From JALORV01 sp963703945 (lineage in GTDB: Bacteria; Pseudomonadota; Gammaproteobacteria; Burkholderiales; Burkholderiaceae_F), in assembly GCA_963703945.1 (NCBI GenBank), contig CAVPGM010000034.1:1-64000 (forward strand): a stretch of 64,000 nucleotides of DNA, given 5' to 3'. The position numbers and the translations under genes are program-made. This document shows, piece after piece, positions 18,079 through 26,638 of this stretch (positions are counted from its first letter, which is position 1; the number at the start of each line of letters is the position of its first letter). The notes under the pieces are model-generated. The model made no database searches. It was given only the letters and a program-made list of their open reading frames with translations, and had not been told where the DNA came from.

Positions 18079-19355
18079 ATGCAAGTCACCGGACTGCTGT
18101 ACGGCGCGCAGATGCTGCGGCTGGTCGACTTCCCGACGGCCGAGGTGCTGGGACCGGCCGCCGACGAGGAGCAGATCAAGGCGCTGATCGAGCGCCACGG
18201 CGAGGTCTTCGTCAAACCGGTATTCCGCGGCGGCGTCGGCAAGAAGGGCAAGTCGGGGCTACTCGGCCGCGCGAAGGACCTTGCCACCGCGCTCGCCGAG
18301 CGCGAGCGGCTGTTCTTCGCCGAGCACCGCGTCGGCCACCAGTACGCCAAGGCCAACGGCGTGACCTACGAGGGCGCGGTACCGGCCAAGCACGAGGTCT
18401 ATTTCTCGCTGACCGATTCGACGCACTTCCGCGCGCCGACGATGACGTTGACGCACATCGGCGGGATGGACATCGAGGAACTCGACAAGAACCTGGTGGC
18501 GCAAGTGCCTTTCGACCCGTTGACGGGGCTCAAGGCCTTCGTCGTCGCCAACGCGCTGACCGCACTCGCCGCTCCGAAGGAGATCATCTCGCCGCTGGTG
18601 CAGCACCTGCCGAAGCTGTGGGAGCTGTTCCACGACTACGGCATGACGACGCTGGAGCTCAACCCGATCCGCATGCGGCCCGACCGTACCGGGCGCCTGA
18701 CCCCGGTCGCGTGCGACTTCAAATGCGGCTTCGACCGCGACGATCCGCGCTACAAGCGGCTGGGGTTGCCGGCTCACATCTTCGCGGTCGACCTGTCGGA
18801 CTTCGAGCTCGAGATCAACCAGCTGCGCACGCACCAGGGCCAGAGCGACGTCTATGTGATCAATCCGAAGGGGACGATCCTCGCTCCGACCTTTGGCGGC
18901 GGCGCGAATTCCTGGTCACCGAGCTGCTCGGCGACGACGCGATCATCTCGTCGGACTTCGGCGGCAATCCGCCCTACGAGAAGATGAAGGAAGTCGCGCG
19001 CATCTGCTTCAAGCACTGGCTGGCGCAGAGCAACGTGCTGTTCATCATCGGCGGCAAGTCGAACAACACCGACATCTTCGAGACCTTCCGTGCGATGGCC
19101 GACGCGCTGCGCGAGCACATCGGCAAGCACGGGCCGACGCCGCTCTATGTGGTAGCGGGCCGCGGTGGGCCGAACCTCGTGCGCGGCTTCGGGGCGCTGC
19201 GCGATACATGCGAGGCGCTCGGGCTGCCCTATCGGCTGTTCGGCTTCGACTCCGACATGAGCGAGGTCATCCAGTACGCCCAACGCGTCGATGCCTGGAT
19301 GAAGGCCGGTGGTCGTACCGAAGTCGCCAAGCGGCTGCGCGGCGCGCGAGCCTGA
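18079..19355 (+). CDS. ATP-citrate-lyase-like ATP-grasp subunit, apparent frameshift
   Basis: This is the ATP-grasp/citrate-binding subunit of an ATP-citrate-lyase-like enzyme, about 425 residues after correction. The N-terminal ATP-grasp part includes VKPVFRGGVGKKGKSGLLGR and TTLELNPIRMRPD. The citrate-binding, succinyl-CoA-ligase-like part includes APTFGGGAN, then TELLGDDAIISSDFGGNPPY and VLFIIGGKSNNTDIFETFRA. The two halves are in different frames: one base is missing at about 18907-18912. ATG 18079 has a GGAGG ribosome-binding site. The gene ends 11 bases before its partner. Similarity to ATP-citrate lyase rather than succinyl-CoA synthetase is judged from the partner's C-terminal citrate-synthase-like domain. 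The true substrate could be another tricarboxylate. Confidence 0.78.
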
Positions 19356-19366
19356 GGAGACAGGAC

Positions 19367-22072
19367 ATGTACAAGCAGGGCGTCGGAGAATTCAAGTATT
19401 TCGTCGGCGTCAGCTCGCTGGCACAGATCGCCACACGCGAAGACCGTGTTTGTGTGCTGAACATCCTCGGTGGCGAATCGAGCGAGGTGACGCCGGTCGG
19501 GCACGCCTACTCGGGCGGCAATGTCGTGTTCGGCACTTCGCCCGGGCGGAGCGGGCAGGTGCTCGAAACGCCGGCCGGCAACGTGCCGGTCTACAACAAC
19601 GTGCTCGAGGGCCTGAAAGACGGCCACCGCTTCAACTGCGGCGTCATCTATCTGCCACCGCTGGCGGCGCGCGATGGCGTGGCGGAACTCATCCGAGTCA
19701 ACGCCGACCTGAAGAAAATCTTCATCGTGACCGAGAAGCTCTCGGTGCACGACTCGCGCGAGATCCGGGCGATGGGGCAGAGCAACGGGATCGACATCTT
19801 CGGCGGCAACAGCCTCGGAGTGGCCGACGCCTGGCACAAGGTGCGCATCGGCGGCGCGCTCGGCGGCGACAACCCGGCCGACGCTCTGCGGCGCGGGTCG
19901 ATCGCGATCCTGTCGAATTCCGGCGGGTTCACGACGACGATCGCGGCCTACCTGCGGATGGCCGGCTGGGGCACGACGACGCTGATCTCGAGCGGCAAGG
20001 ACGTCTACATCCACTATGCGGCGCCCGAGTTCGCGTTCGCGCTCGCCAATGATTCGCGCAGCAAGGCCGCGGTGCTGTACTGCGAGCCTGGCGGCTACTA
20101 CGAGCACGACGCCGAGTTCACCAAGCCGGTGGTCGCCTGTGTGGTCGGCCGCTGGAAGAGCAAGCTCACGCGCGCAGTCGGGCACGCCGGCGCGATGGCT
20201 GGCGGCGCCGACGACGCCGGTGCCAAGGAGCGCTGGTTCATGGAGAAGTTCGGCGTCGATGCGATCTTCACGCCAGAGCGGCCGGTGTTCTCGCACAAGG
20301 GTGCTCTTGTAACCAACATTGCCCACATTCCGGCCGCGCTGACGGCGGTGATGCGCGAGAACGCAGCCCGGCCCGACTTCACGCCGGAAGGCAGCCTGGC
20401 GCTGAAGCCGTGGTTCGGCTCGAGCCGGGGGCTGGCGCTGCCGCCCGAACTCGACCTGCCGGCGGTCGAGGCGATCGCGCCGTACAACAAGCAGGTCGAA
20501 GTGCTGAATCGGCAAGTCGGCACGCTGCCCCCGCGCCAGGCGATGAAGGATGCCTCGGGCGCATCGCAGATGGACGCGCAGACGCAAGTCTCGAGTCTGC
20601 ACGGCGTGTCGATGCTGCAGGCGACGCAGTATCCGATCGAGGGCAACATCGCGCTCGCGCTGTCGCAAGAACCAGGCGGCCCGAACGATCGCGCTCTGAT
20701 CAACGTCGCGGTCGGTGCCGAGGTGAACCTGCACGGCACCGTCGTGCTGGCCGCCGCCCAGGCGGCACGCGCGGCCGGCAATGCGCCGAACAGTGTGCTG
20801 GCGGCCGCGGCCAGCATCGTCGGCCCGGGACGCGCCGAGCGTGCGCGATTGGCCACGCGAGCGCTGATCGAACGCTTCGCACCGCGCGGGCTGGGCGACG
20901 CACTCGACGAGTCTTTTGACATCAGCTTCCTGGCGGCGGACGAGGAATTGCGACGACTGCTGGTCGGCGAGCAGCCCGACGCGAAGGCGCAGGCGATGCT
21001 TGAAGCGCTGACGGCCCGGGGCGCTCGCTCGGTATTCGTGCGTTACCTGCGGCAACTGCCGGGCCAGCCCACCGCCGACGGCGTGCTCGCCACCATCGCG
21101 GCCACGCTGGCCTGGGGCCCGCTGATGCGCAAACGCATCTCGCGCATCACGGCCGAGTCGCTGCCGTGGTGGCTGCGCCTGTTCGGCACGCTGATCGGTG
21201 CTTCGGTCGATGCGGCCCGCCACGAAGCGGATCGCTTCTGCGGCGTCGCTGTGCAGGAAATCCTCGAACGGCGCTCGCTGACCGAAGTCGCCTGCCTCGC
21301 GCTGTTCGGCCGCGAACCCAGCCCTGCGGACGTGTTCGCGATGCAGACGCTGGTCGGCCTGCTGCTGACCAACGGCCCGGGCTCGATCACGGCGCAGGGC
21401 GCCAAGGGCGCGGTGTCCGCCGATGGCCCGGAAACACCTCAGCGCGTACAGCTCAACAAGACGCTGGTCGGATTCCTGACCCACTCCGGCTACACGCACG
21501 GTGGCAACGGCTACGAGGGTGTGGCCTTCCTGCTGGAGCGCTTCGGCGGTGTGGACCTGCGCGATCCGGGCGATCGCGCGCACGGCATCGACCTGCGCAA
21601 GATCGCGCTCGACTTCGCGCACGAGTACGCGAAGGAGAAGGCCACGCGCCGGGAACTCGGCGGCGGGTCGGCGCGCGCAATCCCGTGCATCAACCATCCG
21701 GTGTTCAAGGACCGCGCGGTCAACATCGACCCGCGCGAAGAGTACGTGCGCAACCTGCTCGAGAGCCGCGGCGAGTACAACGTGTTTCACGATTTCTACC
21801 GCACGCTGGTGCAGACGCTGGCCGATGAAGGCGTGACCCGCAACGTGTTCTGCGTCAACGTCGACGCGGTCATCGCGACCCAGCTGCTCAAGGCACTGTG
21901 GGAGCCGTATCGCGCGGGGCGGCTGGCCAATGCCCAGCTCGAGACCGCGGCGTTCACCGTCTTTCTCTATGCCCGCATGATCGGCTGCGCGGCCGAAATC
22001 GACGACCACGTGAACCGCGGACGCAACATGGACACGCGCACGCCAGCATCGCAGTGCAGGTTCGTGAGCTGA
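19367..22072 (+). CDS. ATP-citrate-lyase-like subunit with citryl-CoA lyase domain
   Basis: This 901-residue two-part protein has an N-terminal half (about 1-340) that is a CoA-binding/ligase fold like succinyl-CoA synthetase alpha, with SNSGGFTTTIAAYL and the phosphohistidine region VGHAGAMAGGADDAGAKERW. The C-terminal half (about 560-901) is citrate-synthase-like, with GFLTHSGYTHGGNGYEGVAF and a CINHPVFKDRAVNIDPREEY segment replacing the usual GHRVxxxxDPR, and a CRFV end. This order (ligase, then lyase) is that of ATP-citrate lyase, which cleaves citrate with ATP and CoA to acetyl-CoA and oxaloacetate. The sequence is divergent from classical ACL, so another substrate (2-methylcitrate or a similar acid) is possible. 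ATG 19367 follows GGAGACAGG. Confidence 0.82.
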   Translation: MYKQGVGEFKYFVGVSSLAQIATREDRVCVLNILGGESSEVTPVGHAYSGGNVVFGTSPGRSGQVLETPAGNVPVYNNVLEGLKDGHRFNCGVIYLPPLAARDGVAELIRVNADLKKIFIVTEKLSVHDSREIRAMGQSNGIDIFGGNSLGVADAWHKVRIGGALGGDNPADALRRGSIAILSNSGGFTTTIAAYLRMAGWGTTTLISSGKDVYIHYAAPEFAFALANDSRSKAAVLYCEPGGYYEHDAEFTKPVVACVVGRWKSKLTRAVGHAGAMAGGADDAGAKERWFMEKFGVDAIFTPERPVFSHKGALVTNIAHIPAALTAVMRENAARPDFTPEGSLALKPWFGSSRGLALPPELDLPAVEAIAPYNKQVEVLNRQVGTLPPRQAMKDASGASQMDAQTQVSSLHGVSMLQATQYPIEGNIALALSQEPGGPNDRALINVAVGAEVNLHGTVVLAAAQAARAAGNAPNSVLAAAASIVGPGRAERARLATRALIERFAPRGLGDALDESFDISFLAADEELRRLLVGEQPDAKAQAMLEALTARGARSVFVRYLRQLPGQPTADGVLATIAATLAWGPLMRKRISRITAESLPWWLRLFGTLIGASVDAARHEADRFCGVAVQEILERRSLTEVACLALFGREPSPADVFAMQTLVGLLLTNGPGSITAQGAKGAVSADGPETPQRVQLNKTLVGFLTHSGYTHGGNGYEGVAFLLERFGGVDLRDPGDRAHGIDLRKIALDFAHEYAKEKATRRELGGGSARAIPCINHPVFKDRAVNIDPREEYVRNLLESRGEYNVFHDFYRTLVQTLADEGVTRNVFCVNVDAVIATQLLKALWEPYRAGRLANAQLETAAFTVFLYARMIGCAAEIDDHVNRGRNMDTRTPASQCRFVS

Positions 22073-22127
22073 CACACAGCGCGGCCCCGCATACCCTGAT
22101 GCAGGTCCGCACAGCGGGGGCCGGTGG

Positions 22128-23447
22128 CTAGGAATCGTCCTCGCGATTGCGCCCGGCATCGAGCGCTCGCAATTGTGACAAACGTTCCCGGATGCGCGCC
22201 TCGATGCCGCGGTCGGTCGGCTGGTAGAAGCGCTGCGGTGTCACATCATCCGGGAAGTAGGTCTCTCCGGCGGCGAATCCGCCTGCTTCGTCATGCGCGT
22301 AGCGGTATCCGCTGCCGTAGCCCAGGTCCTTCATCAGCCGCGTCGGCGCGTTGCGCAGGCGCATCGGAACCGGGCGCGAACCGTCGCTCTGCACGAATGA
22401 GCGCGCGGCACCGAAGGCCGCGTAGAGCGCGTTGGACTTCGGAGCGACCGCGAGGTAGACAATGGCCTGCGCGATCGCGAGTTCGCCTTCGGGCGAGCCA
22501 AGGCGCTCGTAGGTCTCGGCCGCGGCGAGTGCGATCTCGAGTCCGCGCGGATCGGCCAGACCGATGTCTTCCACGGCCATGCGCACGACGCGCCGCGCGA
22601 TGTAGCGCGGGTCGGTGCCACCGTCGAGCATGCGCGTCATCCAGTACAACGACGCGTCGGGATCGGAACCGCGCACCGACTTGTGCAACGCCGAGATCTG
22701 GTCGTAAAAGTTCTCGCCGCCCTTGTCGAACCGGCGAAGCGTCGCCGGAAGCGCGGCGCGCAGGAACTCAGCGTCGATCGTGCGCAGACCCTTGTCCGCT
22801 GCAGCGCTGGCGGTCACCTCCAGCGCATTCAGCAGGCGTCGCGCATCGCCGTCCGCCAGATCGATCAGCATGCGGCGCGCCGCGGCCTCGACCGCGAGAC
22901 CGCCGAGCGGCCCATCGATCGCGCGCGTGATCAGCGTATCCAGTTCCTCGGCGGTCAGCGGCTCCAGCACGTACACGGCCGCGCGCGACAGCAGCGCGCC
23001 GACCACTTCGAACGACGGGTTCTCGGTAGTCGCGCCGACAAAGACGAAAAGCCCCGACTCCACGTGCGGCAGAAACGCGTCCTGCTGCGCCTTGTTGAAG
23101 CGGTGTACCTCGTCGACGAACACGACCGTCGCTTTCCCGTCGCGGGCGCGATTCACCTGCGCGCGGTCGACCGCATCGCGGATGTCCTTGACTCCACCGA
23201 GTACCGCGGAGATCGCGACGAAGTCGAGTCCGAACGCATCGGCCATCAGCCGCGCCAGCGTCGTCTTGCCGGTGCCCGGCGGGCCCCACAGGATCATCGA
23301 ATGCGGCCGGCCCGATTCGAACGCCACCCGCAACGGCTTGCCCGGAGCCAGCAGATGCGACTGGCCGACGACTTCGTCGATCGTGCGTGGACGCATCCGC
23401 TCGGCGAGCGGCGCGGAGACTGTCTCAGGAGTGAACAGGTCCTGCAT
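22128..23447 (-). CDS. rarA: Replication-associated recombination protein RarA
   Basis: This 439-residue AAA+ ATPase of the RarA/MgsA (Mgs1/WRNIP1) family acts at stalled replication forks. Motifs: Walker A GPPGTGKTT near residue 55, Walker B VVFVDEVHRF, then GATTENPSFEVVGALLSR as sensor/arginine-finger region. The C-terminal tetramerisation region (LYWMTRMLDGGTDPRYIARR, and YRYAHDEAGGFAAGETYFPD) is complete. ATG 23447 (MQDLFTPE) is preferred over the upstream open frame because it matches the family N-terminus. Divergent from the FKBP gene. Confidence 0.95.
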   Translation of the reverse strand: MQDLFTPETVSAPLAERMRPRTIDEVVGQSHLLAPGKPLRVAFESGRPHSMILWGPPGTGKTTLARLMADAFGLDFVAISAVLGGVKDIRDAVDRAQVNRARDGKATVVFVDEVHRFNKAQQDAFLPHVESGLFVFVGATTENPSFEVVGALLSRAAVYVLEPLTAEELDTLITRAIDGPLGGLAVEAAARRMLIDLADGDARRLLNALEVTASAAADKGLRTIDAEFLRAALPATLRRFDKGGENFYDQISALHKSVRGSDPDASLYWMTRMLDGGTDPRYIARRVVRMAVEDIGLADPRGLEIALAAAETYERLGSPEGELAIAQAIVYLAVAPKSNALYAAFGAARSFVQSDGSRPVPMRLRNAPTRLMKDLGYGSGYRYAHDEAGGFAAGETYFPDDVTPQRFYQPTDRGIEARIRERLSQLRALDAGRNREDDS

Positions 23448-23533
23448 GATGGGCGCGGCCGCAGACAGGCTAGCATCGCGCCCGACGTCCGGCGAGCGGT
23501 GTGCCCGCGGGTCAACGAAACGGAGATTTGAAG

Positions 23534-23959
23534 ATGCGAAAGTTGGTGATGCTTGCGCTGCTTGCAAGCCCGCTCGCCTGGGCCCAGGACGCCACGGTGG
23601 CGAAATCCGCAGCGGAAAAGGGCGCAGTCAAGACCGAGTCCGGCATGGTGTACCGCTCGCTGAAGGATGGCACCGGAGCAAGCCCCAAGGAAACCGACGT
23701 CGTGCGCGTGCACTACCAGGGCACGCTGCCCGACGGCACCGAGTTCGACAGTTCGCTCAAGCGTGGACAGCCGGCCGAGTTCCCGCTGAACCGGGTGATC
23801 AAGTGCTGGACCGAAGGCGTGCAGAAAATGAAGGTCGGCGGCAAGGCCAAGCTCACGTGCCCCGCCAATGTCGCCTACGGCGAGCGTGGAACTCCCGGCG
23901 GTCCGATTCCGCCGAATGCGACTCTGATTTTCGAAGTCGAGTTGCTGGGCATCAAGTAG
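23534..23959 (+). CDS. FKBP-type peptidyl-prolyl isomerase, exported
   Basis: This 141-residue protein has a cleavable signal peptide (MRKLVMLALLASPLAWA) followed by one FKBP domain (VVRVHYQGTLPDGTEFDSSL, AEFPLNRVIKCWTEGVQKMK, AYGERGTPGGPIPPNATLIF). It accelerates prolyl cis-trans isomerisation in periplasmic folding. The key residues Y, D, F, W and the tail FEVELLGIK are present. ATG 23534 lies after a GGAG site. It is 7 bases upstream of the CDF transporter gene, so the two are probably co-transcribed. Confidence 0.93.
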   Translation: MRKLVMLALLASPLAWAQDATVAKSAAEKGAVKTESGMVYRSLKDGTGASPKETDVVRVHYQGTLPDGTEFDSSLKRGQPAEFPLNRVIKCWTEGVQKMKVGGKAKLTCPANVAYGERGTPGGPIPPNATLIFEVELLGIK

Positions 23960-23966
23960 GCGCCTC

Positions 23967-24863
23967 ATGGCTGCTGACTCCACCCGCGCGATCCTGTTCG
24001 CGCTCGGGGCGAACGCCGGCATCGCGGTGACCAAGTTCGGGGCGGCGACTTACACGGGCTCGGGCGCGATGCTGGCGGAAGCAATCCACTCGGTCGCGGA
24101 CACGGCCAACCAGCTGCTGCTGCTGCTCGGCATGAAGCGCGCGCGGCAGGCGCCGACCGACGAGCATCCGCTGGGTTTCCAGCGCGTGACTTACTTCTAC
24201 GGAATGATGGTGGCACTGCTGCTGTTCTTCGTCGGCGGACTGTTCTCGATCTATGAGGGGTGGCAGCGGCTGGCCCACCCGGAGCCGTTGCGCAACGCGA
24301 CGGTCGCGCTGCTGGTGCTGGGCATCGCGATCGTGCTCGAATCGATCTCGCTGTGGGGCGCGCTGCGCGAGATCCGCAAGGTCCGGCTCGGCCGCACCTT
24401 TGTGCGCTGGTTCCGCGAGACCCGCCAGTCGGAGCTGCTGGTCGTGGCCGGCGAGGACATTGCGGCGCTCGGCGGCCTGGTGTTCGCGTTCGTCGCCGTG
24501 CTGCTCGCGATGTGGACCGGCGACCCTCGGTTCGATGCGCTCGGGTCCGTAGCCGTCGGCGTCCTGCTCGTGCTGGTGTCGATCGCGATCCTGCTCGAGA
24601 TCAAGGGCATGATCGTCGGCGAGTCGGCCGAGCCGGCACTGCGCGCCGACATCGAAGCGCATGTCCGCACTCATCCGGACGTCAAGCGCGTGCTGAGCAT
24701 CATCACGCTGCAATGGGGCGAGCACGTCGTCGTCGCGGTGCGGGCCGAAATGGTCCCGTCTGCCAGCGCCGACGACCTGGTCAGCGCGCTCCATCGCGCC
24801 GAGGCCTCGCTACAGCAGGCCTTCCCGCAGGCGCGCTGGGTGTTCTTCGAGCCGGATAGATAG
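23967..24863 (+). CDS. Cation diffusion facilitator transporter, ZnT9-like
   Basis: This 298-residue protein has about six membrane helices and a C-terminal cytoplasmic domain (LRADIEAHVRTHPDVKRVLS). The CDF helix-2 site is present as AEAIHSVADTANQ. In the helix-5 position the usual HxxxD is replaced by a GEDIAALGG sequence, as in the SLC30A9/ZnT9-like subgroup, so classical zinc/proton exchange should not be assumed. It contains a short DEHPLGF loop. It overlaps no gene and is followed 8 bases later by a dispersed repeat. Confidence 0.85.
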   Translation: MAADSTRAILFALGANAGIAVTKFGAATYTGSGAMLAEAIHSVADTANQLLLLLGMKRARQAPTDEHPLGFQRVTYFYGMMVALLLFFVGGLFSIYEGWQRLAHPEPLRNATVALLVLGIAIVLESISLWGALREIRKVRLGRTFVRWFRETRQSELLVVAGEDIAALGGLVFAFVAVLLAMWTGDPRFDALGSVAVGVLLVLVSIAILLEIKGMIVGESAEPALRADIEAHVRTHPDVKRVLSIITLQWGEHVVVAVRAEMVPSASADDLVSALHRAEASLQQAFPQARWVFFEPDR

Positions 24864-24871
24864 ACGCCGCT

Positions 24872-25054
24872 CACGTACACGACCACTACGCTGTCGCACG
24901 TGCGCTCGCGGCGAAACCACCAACAGACGAGCTTGTCGGCTGCGCTCCGGAGCGGCCTCGCGCTCCGCCGATCTTCAATGGCACGGCACCTACTTTCCGC
25001 CAGGCGGAAGGGGTGGACACCCCTCCCGACGCCCTCCGCGCCTGGCGGGGAGCC
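24872..25054. repeat. Dispersed REP-like repeat, copy A
   Basis: This region resembles copy B at 42271-42450 over about 180 bases. The shared blocks are a CGTxxACGxGACC...GTCGCACGTGC hairpin start, the identical GTCGGCTGCGCTCCGGAGCGG core (palindromic CGCTCCGGAGCG), CGCGCTCCGCCGA, and a CTCCCGACGCC tail. It begins just after the CDF stop codon. It has no coding signal and may act as a 3'-end stabiliser or a site of bacterial REP-like mobility. Confidence 0.6.
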
Positions 25055-25334
25055 ACAGAATCAATCAGCTAACTGCGCGGAGAGCGGCGGACAAGTAGTC
25101 CGCGGGATCATCCTCTTGCGAAGCTGTTGACCCCGCCACGGCATGTAGCGTTCTGCCGAGCCCGGCGGACAGGCAATCTCGGCCCACTCGGTTTCGTCGG
25201 CGCCGTCAGAGGCCCCCATAGCCTTGCGCGATTTGGGCGCGACGATCGGCTTCCTAATCCGCTTCCCCACTCGAGGCAAACCGGGCTGCCAAATCAATCA
25301 GCACCTAGCACCCGAGCAGGTCGCTGCAGACATA
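25055..25334. other. 280-bp region, no confident gene
   Basis: This lies between repeat copy A and the 3' end of the dadA-like gene. A 78-codon frame on the minus strand (25061-25297, start MIWQPGLPRVGKRIRKPI) is the only candidate. It lacks a clear ribosome-binding site and I could not assign it to a family, so it is not called as a gene. No RNA gene or terminator with a T-run was seen. Confidence 0.4.
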
Positions 25335-26620
25335 TCAAAACCGCTCGGGCCGATAGGGTGACGGATCGACGACGGGCCGCCGTCCATCGATCTGGTCAGC
25401 GATCATGCGTGCCGTCACGCCCGCGAGAGTTACCCCCAGATGGCCATGACCGAACGCGTAGAACACGCGCGGATTTCGCGGCGAAGGGCCGATGACCGGT
25501 AGCGAATCGGGCAATGATGGGCGGAAGCCAAGCCACTCGGACAGCGGTTCACCCAGCTGTGGCAGAAGCCTGCGAGCGCCGCGAGCGAGGAACCGGGTGC
25601 GTTCGCCGTTGAGCGGGGCCTCCAGGCCGGCGAACTCGACTGTGCCTGCGGCGCGCAGACCATCGGCGAGCGGCGTCATATAGAAGCCCATCTCCGCCCA
25701 CGCGACGGGCCGGCTCAACAGCGTCTGCGCGCCAGGAAACATGACGTGGTAGCCGCGCTCGGTATCTAACGGAATTGCATCTCCGACTTGGCGCGCCAAA
25801 GGGCCGCGACCACGCGCCTGCGGCAACAACGACGCAGCGCGCCCGCGAGTCTCCCGCCGCTGGTGCGGATGAAGACGCCCCGTTCACCGTCTCGCTCAAT
25901 CGCCTTTGCCTCTTCCCTGACGAGCGTGCCCCCGTGTTGAGCGAGCGTGCGTGCGAAGCGCTCGACCAGACTCAGAGGATCACGCAAATGCGAGGCACCC
26001 GGAAACAGAATGCCGCGATGGTAGATCGGCGCGAGATTGGGTTCGAGCTGCGCAATTTGCGTTGCGTCCACTTCCTGCAGCGGGACGTCATGCTCGCGCC
26101 GCAACCGGATCTCGGGGCGCGCGCGCGCGTAGCTCGCCGCTGAACCGTAGAGATACAGACAACCATGCCGCACCAACAGATCTTTTGCGTCTGCCATCTC
26201 AAGCAGTGGCTGATAGTCGGTGTCCGCGTTGTGCTGCAGAGCGGCCAGCGCTTCGGCAATCGCCGCGACCCGCGATGGCCGACTGGCCAGTACGAAGCGG
26301 GCAAGCCACGGCGCCAATTTCGGCAAGTAACTCCAGCGGATGATGAGAGGGCTGTCCGCTCCGAGCAGGAGGGACGGCAATTGGCGAATCACCTGCGGAC
26401 TGCCCAAGGGAATGCATTGGTAGGTGGCAATGGTCGCGGCATTTCCCAAGGACGCGCCATGTCCCGGCTCCCGCGGATCCACGACCGTCACTCGATAGCC
26501 GTTGCGCAGCAACGCCAGCGCGCTCGCCATGCCGATAATGCCCGCGCCAATGATGACGACCGTCTTGGCGCCGCCGTTAGAGCCCGCGGGACGAGTCTCG
26601 CCGCCGAACGCGTGCGCCAT
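25335..26620 (-). CDS. FAD-dependent amine/D-amino-acid oxidoreductase, two frameshifts
   Basis: A DadA-like flavoprotein, about 427 residues after correction. The N-terminal dinucleotide-binding site is VVIIGAGIIGMASALALLRN; the C-terminal part has LDTERGYHVMFPG, GLRAAGTVEFAGL and FYAFGHGHLGVTLAG, typical of DAO-family oxidoreductases. The sequence crosses three frames: one extra base in the CCC run 25842-25844 and one in the AAA run 25798-25800 (plus-strand letters). Correcting both restores CVVVAAGAWSRPLARQVGDA. It lies 18 bases after the MocR gene on the same strand. It probably oxidises an amine or N-substituted amino acid related to the ABC-transported compound; the substrate is unknown. 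Real inactivation is possible. Confidence 0.75.
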
Positions 26621-26638
26621 GCAAAGGCTTTATTCAGC

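Noticed and set aside
19229..22159. Minus-strand open frame of 976 codons opposite the citrate-lyase-like gene
   Set aside because: Length alone is not evidence here. The plus-strand product has clear domains; the antisense product is low-complexity Arg/Val/His/Asp.
25061..25297. 78-residue minus-strand gene in the gap before the dadA-like gene
   Set aside because: No ribosome-binding site or recognisable family; kept only as a note in the gap entry.
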